Shown: positions 1 to 4,578 of the stretch, piece after piece
How positions within the stretch are numbered: position 1 is the stretch's first letter
How the letters are laid out: every line of letters begins with the position of its first letter
Source: Betaproteobacteria bacterium
GTDB lineage: Bacteria > Pseudomonadota > Gammaproteobacteria > Burkholderiales > Rhodocyclaceae
Assembly: GCA_028065725.1 (NCBI GenBank)
Contig: JAPTVL010000388.1
Span: 1 to 7,776, forward strand
DNA: 7,776 bases
Direction: 5' to 3'
Notes under the pieces: model-generated
What the model was told of the DNA's origin: nothing
The model's input: the letters and a program-made list of their open reading frames with translations, nothing else
Databases searched by the model: none
Position numbers and translations under genes: made by a program

Positions 1-149
1 GATCTCATCGCGGCGAGGCGGATGGCGATCTCTTCCAGATAACCCAAAGAACCGGGCGGTTTGGTCAATTGCCCCTGGCGCGCCCGCGCCGCTTCCAGCA
101 CGGCGGCGTCGAGCGCCCGTGCCGGTGTTTCCAGCCATTTGAAACTCAT
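1..149 (-). CDS. cobT: Nicotinate-nucleotide:dimethylbenzimidazole phosphoribosyltransferase, N-terminal part (runs off the window)
   Basis: CobT transfers phosphoribose from nicotinate mononucleotide to 5,6-dimethylbenzimidazole, giving alpha-ribazole 5'-phosphate for the nucleotide loop of cobalamin. Only 49 codons and two bases are visible; the rest lies beyond position 1. The visible part carries the N-terminal signature of the family: TKPPGSLG at residues 29-36, followed by YLEEIAIRLAAM. The catalytic glutamate is outside the window. The ATG at 149-147 overlaps the cobU stop as ATGA and is preceded by an AAAGGA Shine-Dalgarno sequence about 8 nt upstream. Its position after bluB and cobU makes biochemical sense: BluB makes the base that CobT activates, and CobU activates the corrinoid acceptor. 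Identification is by motif and context; the family is clear, the substrate range is not. Confidence 0.9.
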   Translation of the reverse strand, partial: MSFKWLETPARALDAAVLEAARARQGQLTKPPGSLGYLEEIAIRLAAMR

Positions 150-661
150 AACGATTTTCCTTTCAAAACCAGTGGCAGCCCAGCCGCCACTAAAGTCACC
201 CGGTCGCACAATTGCGCCAGATCCTGATGCAGGCGCCCCGCCTCGTCACAATACCGCCGGGTCAACTCCCCCAGCGGAACTATCCCCATGCCCACCTCGT
301 TGCTCACCAGGACGACCCGGCCGGGCAGACCGGGCAGCGTCTCCAGCAGGGCGGATCGCTCCTGTTGAAACAGCGCCTCGTCGGCGATCACGTTGTTCAG
401 CCACAGGGTCAGGCAGTCCACCAGCAGGCAGCGGTCCGAACTCGCCACGCCCTGAAGCGCGGCAGCCAGGCACAGCGGCTCCTCCACCAGTTCCCACTTT
501 GCCGGGCGGCGTGCCCGGTGGTGGGCGATGCGCTCCGCCATTTCGCTATCCCCCGCCGTCGCCGTGGCGATATAGACGACATCAAGCCCGCTTTCTGCGG
601 CGAGACGTTCAGCCAGGGCGCTCTTGCCGGAGCGGGCGCCGCCGAGAATCAGTTCCTTCAT
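146..661 (-). CDS. cobU: Adenosylcobinamide kinase / adenosylcobinamide-phosphate guanylyltransferase
   Basis: Bifunctional enzyme (CobU/CobP) that phosphorylates adenosylcobinamide and then transfers GMP to give adenosylcobinamide-GDP. The 171-residue product is close to the usual length of about 180. The Walker A P-loop GGARSGKS lies at residues 7-14. The pair H47-H48 sits in RIAHHRARRPAKW, and H48 aligns with His46 of Salmonella CobU, the residue that carries the GMP intermediate. VDCLTLWLNN (81-90) is the Walker B region and SNEVGMGIVP (120-129) is a further family block. The ATG at 661-659 puts the P-loop at the normal distance from the N-terminus. It lies 4 nt after the cbiH-bluB stop with no clear Shine-Dalgarno sequence, so translational coupling is likely. 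The end overlaps cobT by ATGA. An open frame continues upstream but overlaps bluB and is not the gene. Confidence 0.96.
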   Translation of the reverse strand: MKELILGGARSGKSALAERLAAESGLDVVYIATATAGDSEMAERIAHHRARRPAKWELVEEPLCLAAALQGVASSDRCLLVDCLTLWLNNVIADEALFQQERSALLETLPGLPGRVVLVSNEVGMGIVPLGELTRRYCDEAGRLHQDLAQLCDRVTLVAAGLPLVLKGKSL

Positions 662-665
662 TGGG

Positions 666-2300
666 TCAATAGGCCGTCGGGGTCGGCTGCGCCCCTTCCG
701 GCCAGCGATTCTCGAACAGGACGTCCGTAACCGGCAGGCGGCGGCCCCAGCCGGCGTCCTCGAACATCGGGCGCGGATAAAAATCCGGTACCGGGCCGAG
801 ACACAGAACACCCACTGGCCTGGCGCCCTCGGGCAGGGCGAGCAGTTGCGCCAGCGCCTCCGGATCGAAGAAGGACACCCAGCCCAACCCCACTCCCTCG
901 GCGCGCGCGGCCAGCCACAGGTTCTGGATGGCGCAGGCGGCCGAGGCAAGATCCATTTCCGGCAGGGTGCGGCGGCCGACAATGTGTTGTTCCCGCCCCG
1001 GCATCAGGACTGCGATCAGGAGTTCGGCGCAGTCCAGGATACCCTCGATTTTTACTTGCTGGAATTCCTCATTGCGCGAGGGCAGTGCGCGGGCGGTGGC
1101 CTGCCGCTCGGATTCCACCAGGGCATGGATGCGCTGCCGCAGCGCAGTGTCGGTGATACGCAGGAAACGCCAGGGTTGCATGTAGCCCACGGAAGGCGCC
1201 CGGTGCGCCGCCTCGACCAGCCGATCCAGCATCCCTGCGGGCAGGGGTTCTGCGGAAAAATGGCGCATGTCGCGGCGATCGCGGATGGCCCGATAGACCG
1301 CCTCCCGTTCGGCCTCGCTGTAGCGGTGCCGTTCGATGCCCGCAGGGGTTTTCTCTTCCCCGATAGTTGGTGAAGACGGCTGCGCCAGCACCTGGCGCAG
1401 ATAATCGACGGGCAGCCTGTAGCGGGCGGCCAGGGTCGCGGCGTTTTCACCGCTGGCGCGGATGCCGGCGAGCCAGCCTTCCAGTCCGGCGGAGAGCGAA
1501 CGCCCGGCCCGTTCCCCCGCCCTCGCCCCGCCCCCGGCCATGTCGTATTTTTCCGCGTAGCCGCGCGGCGTAACCATCAGGCCGTCGCGGATGTAAGTGT
1601 TGGAGTTGCCGATCAGCACCGTGGCGAGCATGCCGATATCGCATTCGGCCATTTGTTCCAGCGTGGTGAACTCGATGCGCTGTTTTTTGCGGTAGGCGGA
1701 CTTGACGATCGCCACCGGGGTATCAGGCCTTCGGCTCAAGAGCAGCAGCCGTTGCGCCTCGACGATCTGCCCGGTGCGGCGGCCGCTTTTCGGATTGTAG
1801 AGGGCGATGACAAAATCGGCGGTGGCGGCCGCCGCCAGGCGCCGGGCAATGACCGGCCAGGGGGTGAGCAGGTCGGACAGGGAGATGGCGCAGAAATCGT
1901 GGGTCAGCGGCGCGCCAACCAGAGCGGCGCAGGCGTTGAGCGCCGAGGCGCCCGGCACAATCTCCACGGCTATCCCCGAGGCAGGCGTCCAGCCGGCCTG
2001 GAACAACACCTCGAAGGTGGGCCCCGCCATGCCGTAGACGCCCACGTCGCCGGAGGAGATCAACGCCACGCGGCGACCGGCCCGCGCACGCGCCAGGGCC
2101 TCGACAGCCCGATCCAGCTCCTCGGTCATGGATTTCTTGATCACTTCCTTGCCGTGGAGCAGGTCTTCCACCAGGCGGATGTAGGTGACATAGCCGATCA
2201 CCGTGTCGGCCTGGGCGATGGCGTCGCGCGCCGCCTGGGTCATGTGTTCCTTGTTGCCGGGGCCGATGCCGACCAGGGTGATTTTGCCGCTTTCAGTCAT
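666..2300 (-). CDS. cbiH-bluB: Fused (cobalt-)precorrin-3B C17-methyltransferase and 5,6-dimethylbenzimidazole synthase
   Basis: One uninterrupted 544-residue frame joins two enzymes. Residues 6-250 are a CbiH/CobJ SAM-dependent C17-methyltransferase (ring contraction): GIGPGN (11-16), SSGDVGVYGMAG (82-93), VPGASALNACAALVGAPL (115-132), ALYNPKSGRR (166-175), GNSNTY (231-236). Residues about 330-534 are BluB, the flavin-destroying nitroreductase-fold enzyme that converts FMNH2 and O2 to dimethylbenzimidazole: YRAIRDRRDMRHF (336-348), HRAPSVGYMQPWRF (366-379), AAIQNLWLAARAEGVGLGW-type block (456-474), WVSFF (474-478). D344 and S476 match the two key conserved residues Asp32 and Ser167 of Sinorhizobium BluB. 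Residues 251-325 form an unassigned linker. The ATG at 2300 has AAGGA 6 nt upstream and overlaps the cobE stop by 8 nt; an upstream extension to 2369 would lie inside cobE. The family names are solid. The fusion is unusual and shows no frameshift sign. Confidence 0.93.
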   Translation of the reverse strand: MTESGKITLVGIGPGNKEHMTQAARDAIAQADTVIGYVTYIRLVEDLLHGKEVIKKSMTEELDRAVEALARARAGRRVALISSGDVGVYGMAGPTFEVLFQAGWTPASGIAVEIVPGASALNACAALVGAPLTHDFCAISLSDLLTPWPVIARRLAAAATADFVIALYNPKSGRRTGQIVEAQRLLLLSRRPDTPVAIVKSAYRKKQRIEFTTLEQMAECDIGMLATVLIGNSNTYIRDGLMVTPRGYAEKYDMAGGGARAGERAGRSLSAGLEGWLAGIRASGENAATLAARYRLPVDYLRQVLAQPSSPTIGEEKTPAGIERHRYSEAEREAVYRAIRDRRDMRHFSAEPLPAGMLDRLVEAAHRAPSVGYMQPWRFLRITDTALRQRIHALVESERQATARALPSRNEEFQQVKIEGILDCAELLIAVLMPGREQHIVGRRTLPEMDLASAACAIQNLWLAARAEGVGLGWVSFFDPEALAQLLALPEGARPVGVLCLGPVPDFYPRPMFEDAGWGRRLPVTDVLFENRWPEGAQPTPTAY

Positions 2301-2691
2301 GGGAAATCCTTGCAATGGAAATGGTGGCGTTGCGTCCGTCCGGGCCGCGCAACTTGTGTTTTTCGACAATCAGATGCGCCATGCCGGCGCCGGCTGACAG
2401 GAGCGCCGCCGCTTCCGCTACCGAGGGTGTGCCGGTATGGCGGCGTACCGTTTCGGAAGGATGGGGAACCGGCACCGTAGCCAACTCTGCCGCCGAATAG
2501 AAAGCAATATCCCAGCAGTGGGTTTCGGCCAGGGCTTTGATTCCCGGCTCGTCGCGTTTCAGATCGATACTGGCGACGGCGGCCACATCGCCGGCCGTCG
2601 CACCCGCCAGGGCCAATGCCTCGTCCAGCGCCTGTTGCAGGGTGTCCAGCGGCGTGCCCCGGTCGCAGCCGATGCCGACGGCGAGCTTCAT
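2293..2691 (-). CDS. cobE: CobE / CbiG C-terminal domain protein
   Basis: A 132-residue stand-alone protein matching the CobE family, which is homologous to the C-terminal domain of full-length CbiG. Visible family features are GIGCDRGTP (6-14), SIDLKRDEPGIKALAE (41-56), the SETVRRHTGTPSVAEAAALL stretch (79-98) with its GTPSVAEAAAL core, and a closing strand ATISIAR (122-128). CobE is needed for corrin-ring synthesis, but its exact catalytic role is not settled; in CbiG the equivalent domain accompanies the lactone-opening function. It directly follows the truncated cbiG with an ATGA overlap, so the two most likely work together as a split CbiG. The ATG at 2691 is supported by that overlap; upstream in-frame extension would run into cbiG. 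GGAAGG lies about 10 nt upstream as a moderate ribosome site. The 3' end overlaps cbiH-bluB by 8 nt. Confidence 0.88.
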   Translation of the reverse strand: MKLAVGIGCDRGTPLDTLQQALDEALALAGATAGDVAAVASIDLKRDEPGIKALAETHCWDIAFYSAAELATVPVPHPSETVRRHTGTPSVAEAAALLSAGAGMAHLIVEKHKLRGPDGRNATISIARISHD

Positions 2692-3446
2692 TCCTGGCCT
2701 TCCGGCGGACGGTAGGTCACCAGCTTGCCGGCCAGAGCCGGTGCCAGCGACGCCGGCACTTCCCGCCGGCTCGCCCAGAGCACGCTGGCGTAGGCATCCG
2801 GGTTCACGTCCTCGATGCGGGTATAAAGGCGGATATTGGCCGGCAGGGGTGCTTCCTGTGGCCACCAGTCCCGGCGCCCTGCCTCCTGGACGAAGGCCAC
2901 CGGCTCGTCGTTGACCACCGCCGCGCAGGCACGGGTGACGGCAGCCTTGCCGGCTTCCAGGCGCCAGCCCAGTTCCCGTCCCAGGATGTCCACGGCTATC
3001 GTCCCGCGGGCGTCCGAGGCGGTGGTGAGCACCGGCGTCAGCCCCATGGCCTGCGCCAGATGCACGGCCAGCGCGTTGCCCCCGCCCTGGTGCCCGGAGA
3101 GTACGGGAATGGCAAAACGCCCGGCTTCATCCAGCACCACGATGCAGGGGTCTGTTTCCTTGTTCTTCAGATGGGGTGCGATCAGGCGTACCACGGCGCC
3201 GAGCGAGACGATGCAAACGATGCCGTCGAAAGCGGCAAACAGGGCCGGGACCTGGTCGCCGGTCTTGCCGCTGTAGCAGGCGGCGGCGCCCGGGGCGGCG
3301 GACTCGGCTTCGGCACGGAACCTTTCCGGGGCGAACAATCGCGCCCCCGGCAAGGCGGCGGCCACTTTGCCGGCCAGGGCGATGCCGTGGCGGGTAATGG
3401 CAACGACGGCCACCCGGTCGCTCGCAAAAGGCATGAGAGCGTTCAT
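2688..3446 (-). CDS. cbiG: Cobalt-precorrin-5A hydrolase, N-terminal and middle domains (split CbiG)
   Basis: CbiG opens the delta-lactone of cobalt-precorrin-5A and releases acetaldehyde in the early-cobalt pathway. This 252-residue form has the N-terminal domain, with an SLGAVVRLIAPHLKNKETDP block (81-100), and the CbiG core LSGHQGGGNALAVHLAQ (116-132) with the TTASDARGT segment (141-149). The middle region then ends near residue 250. Full CbiG is about 350 residues; the missing C-terminal domain is encoded by the next gene, cobE, which overlaps by ATGA. I chose the ATG at 3446-3444 over the in-frame ATG at 3467: it has GAGG 8 nt upstream, and it is the codon that would have overlapped the cbiL stop before the 141-bp element inserted. 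The Shine-Dalgarno sequence lies inside the element's inverted repeat. Confidence 0.92.
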   Translation of the reverse strand: MNALMPFASDRVAVVAITRHGIALAGKVAAALPGARLFAPERFRAEAESAAPGAAACYSGKTGDQVPALFAAFDGIVCIVSLGAVVRLIAPHLKNKETDPCIVVLDEAGRFAIPVLSGHQGGGNALAVHLAQAMGLTPVLTTASDARGTIAVDILGRELGWRLEAGKAAVTRACAAVVNDEPVAFVQEAGRRDWWPQEAPLPANIRLYTRIEDVNPDAYASVLWASRREVPASLAPALAGKLVTYRPPEGQE

Positions 3447-3469
3447 CCTAAAAACCTCAGTTGACATGA

Positions 3470-3531
3470 CCGTAGGTGCGAATTTATTCGCACGATCAAG
3501 CGCTTATGTGCGAATAAATTCGCACCTACGG
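3470..3531. repeat. Perfect long palindrome bounded by GTAG and CTAC, inside the 141-bp element
   Basis: Bases 3470-3493 and 3508-3531 are perfect 24-nt reverse complements around a 14-nt loop. Each arm is itself nearly self-complementary (GTGCGAA-TTTA-TTCGCAC type), so single strands can fold either as one long stem or as two side-by-side hairpins. GTAG (3472-3475) and CTAC (3526-3529) bound it, like the tetranucleotides next to REP hairpins handled by REP-associated tyrosine transposases. Transcribed RNA would carry the same structure just upstream of cbiG. Confidence 0.9.
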
Positions 3532-3538
3532 ATGTGGC

Positions 3539-3567
3539 ATAACATCTTGAAATATTGATATATTCAA
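3539..3567 (-). promoter_or_regulatory. Candidate sigma70-type promoter in an AT-rich island upstream of cbiG
   Basis: On the minus strand TTGAAT (3567-3562) and TGTTAT (3544-3539) are separated by exactly 17 nt. Each matches 4 of 6 consensus bases. They lie in the only strongly AT-rich stretch of an otherwise GC-rich window, about 3537-3570. Transcription would begin near 3532 and cross the inner palindrome before cbiG. It would serve cbiG, cobE, cbiH-bluB, cobU and cobT, and would have arrived with the inserted element. The match is modest and could be chance. Confidence 0.28.
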
Positions 3568-3588
3568 TCCCAACTGAGGTTTTCAGGT

Positions 3589-4368
3589 TCATTGTTCCGT
3601 CTCCGTATCTTTCTTGCGGCAGCCGCGTTTCAACGGTGGCCGCTGCCGGTCGGGGTTATGAATCAGCATCAGGGAGAGGTAGGACACCGTCTCTCCGCGC
3701 AGCACGGCGACGTCGCTCACTACGCGCTCGCCGGGCGTGCCGGTTTTCTCGACAAACACCGCTTCATGGGTGAGGCCGCGCCGGGCGAGAAGGTCGAGCA
3801 CCTCATCCAGCATGGGTTTGATCTTGAGCAGCACCAGGCTGTCGAATTCGTCGAGCAGGTGGTCGATCACCTCGACGCCATAGGACGCAGGAATCACCGC
3901 CAGCGTATCGTCGGCGTCGGCCAGGGGGGTTCCGACGGCGGCCGCGGCCGCACAGTAGGAACTGACGCCGGGCAAGACCTCGACTTCAACGGATGGTGCC
4001 AGTTCGCGCACGGCGCGCGCAAGATGGCCGAAAGTGGCATAGGTGGAGGCGTCGCCCTCGACCAGGAAGAGCACGTCCCGCCCTTCCGCCAGCAGTTCCA
4101 GCGTGCGCGCAGCAGCCCGCGCCCAGGCCCGCGCCAGCACATCCTTGTGGGTGGTCATGGGGAACACCAGCGGCTCGGCATCGGGGGGTATGGCATACCC
4201 GCCGCGGCGAACGATGTCGAGCGCATAGGAGGCTTCGTCTTCCTTCTTTACCGGGTAAGTCCAGCGCGCACCGGTGGCAAGCGCGGCAGCGGCGCGCCGG
4301 GTGATGTCGTCGGGGTGGCCGGGGCCGAGGGAAACGCCGATCAGCCGGCCGAATTGCTGTTTTGTCAT
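3589..4368 (-). CDS. cbiL: (Cobalt-)precorrin-2 C20-methyltransferase
   Basis: SAM-dependent methylase of the CbiL/CobI type, adding the C20 methyl to (cobalt-)precorrin-2. The 259-residue product begins the class III methylase fold with LIGVSLGPGHPDDITRRA (9-26). It continues with DVLFLVEGDASTYATFGHLA (98-117), the EVLPGVSSYCAAAAAVGTPL block (130-149), LLKIKP (180-185) and VEKTGTPGERV (206-216). The C-terminal tail after about residue 240 is basic and polar and probably not part of the fold. The ATG at 4368 starts just before the conserved N-terminal strand; a GTG extension to 4428 would be coded by palindromic repeat sequence. AAGGA lies 12 nt upstream, so initiation may be weak. In this operon with cbiD and cbiG the cobalt-bound substrate is more likely, an inference from context. 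The stop is 1 nt from the inserted element's TTCAT copy region and two bases from its right inverted repeat. Confidence 0.93.
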   Translation of the reverse strand: MTKQQFGRLIGVSLGPGHPDDITRRAAAALATGARWTYPVKKEDEASYALDIVRRGGYAIPPDAEPLVFPMTTHKDVLARAWARAAARTLELLAEGRDVLFLVEGDASTYATFGHLARAVRELAPSVEVEVLPGVSSYCAAAAAVGTPLADADDTLAVIPASYGVEVIDHLLDEFDSLVLLKIKPMLDEVLDLLARRGLTHEAVFVEKTGTPGERVVSDVAVLRGETVSYLSLMLIHNPDRQRPPLKRGCRKKDTETEQ

Positions 4369-4389
4369 GTTAGTTCTTAATCCTTGGTT

Positions 4390-4433
4390 GTAGGGTGCGT
4401 CCCACGCACCATGGTGCGCACGGCGCACCCTAC
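4390..4433. repeat. 44-bp double-hairpin palindrome bounded by GTAG and CTAC
   Basis: The two halves are reverse complements at 17 of 21 positions around a central CACCATGGTG. Each half also forms its own hairpin: GGTGCGTCCCACGCACC (4394-4410) on the left and GGTGCGCACGGCGCACC (4413-4429) on the right. It lies 21 bp upstream of the cbiL start and codes for nothing recognisable. TGGT occurs on both flanks (4385-4388 and 4434-4437), one base away from the element on the left, a possible short target duplication. Confidence 0.85.
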
Positions 4434-4448
4434 TGGTGGACGCTCACT

Positions 4449-4472
4449 GGAGACTATCCAGACAGGGTTCAG
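4449..4472. repeat. Second copy of the cbiET 3' coding end (24-bp direct repeat, partner at 4586-4609)
   Basis: These 24 bases match 4586-4609, inside cbiET, at 23 of 24 positions, in the same orientation and 137 bp apart. On the minus strand the inner copy encodes LNPVWIVS (residues 414-421 of CbiET). This outer copy would encode the same residues but lies after the present stop codon. Between the copies sits the bipartite GTAG...CTAC element. I read the pair as a duplication made when that element arrived. Confidence 0.88.
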
Positions 4473-4477
4473 TAAAT

Positions 4478-4578
4478 GTAGCCCGCATGGAGCTTTGCGG
4501 AATGCGGGGCAGTTGGTGGCGCCGACACTTACGCACTGCCGGGCACCCCCGGATTGCGCTGCGCTCCATCCGGGCTAC
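4478..4578. repeat. 101-bp bipartite REP-type element bounded by GTAG and CTAC, overlapping the cbiET 3' end
   Basis: Two hairpins face each other. The first, 4478-4510, pairs GCCCGCAT with ATGCGGGGC around GGAGCTTTGCGGA. The second, 4546-4578, pairs CCCGGAT with ATCCGGG around a TGCGCTGCGCTCC loop. About 35 bp separate them, as in two-REP (BIME-like) units. On the minus strand the second hairpin encodes SPDGAQRNPG, a peptide often seen where this repeat family is translated by accident. Here it supplies the C-terminal tail of CbiET, and the spacer supplies its stop. Confidence 0.85.

Larger units (their letters stand above)
3447..3587. mobile_element. 141-bp MITE-like element with 17-bp terminal inverted repeats and 5-bp target duplication
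   Basis: The left end (3447-3463, CCTAAAAACCTCAGTTG) and the right end (3571-3587, CAACTGAGGTTTTCAGG) are reverse complements at 16 of 17 positions. Immediately outside, TTCAT stands at both 3442-3446 and 3588-3592, a perfect 5-bp direct repeat of the kind left by transposase insertion. The inside encodes nothing recognisable and holds a long palindrome (3470-3531) and an AT-rich stretch. Removing the element plus one TTCAT copy joins the cbiL stop and the cbiG start into an ATGA overlap. I do not recognise the parent insertion sequence; no transposase lies in the window. Confidence 0.8.

Noticed and set aside
165..185. GCCACTG on the minus strand, resembling part of a cobalamin riboswitch
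   Set aside because: It sits inside the cobU 3' coding region (LPLVLK), none of the surrounding riboswitch core is present, and it is not upstream of an operon start. A similar match near 7720 is inside cbiC.
146..982. Extended cobU frame starting at 982
   Set aside because: The extension overlaps bluB coding sequence in another frame; the CobU P-loop is correctly placed only with the start at 661.
2298..2369. Upstream start for cbiH-bluB at 2369
   Set aside because: The extra residues resemble no methylase and overlap cobE coding sequence. The ATG at 2300 has AAGGA at 6 nt and begins right before the conserved first strand.
1653..2480. Plus-strand open frame opposite cbiH and cobE, and similar ones at 624-1373, 2616-3464, 3592-4380 and 5204-5926
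   Set aside because: All are antisense shadows of conserved minus-strand genes with no domain signature and no matching ribosome sites.
3470..3531. Palindrome before cbiG as a Rho-independent terminator
   Set aside because: The stem is strong but no T-run follows in either direction; the GTAG...CTAC borders and the inverted-repeat context point to a repeat element.
4390..4578. CRISPR-like array
   Set aside because: The repeats are two different palindromes and one direct pair; there is no regular spacing and there are no repeated units with unique spacers.
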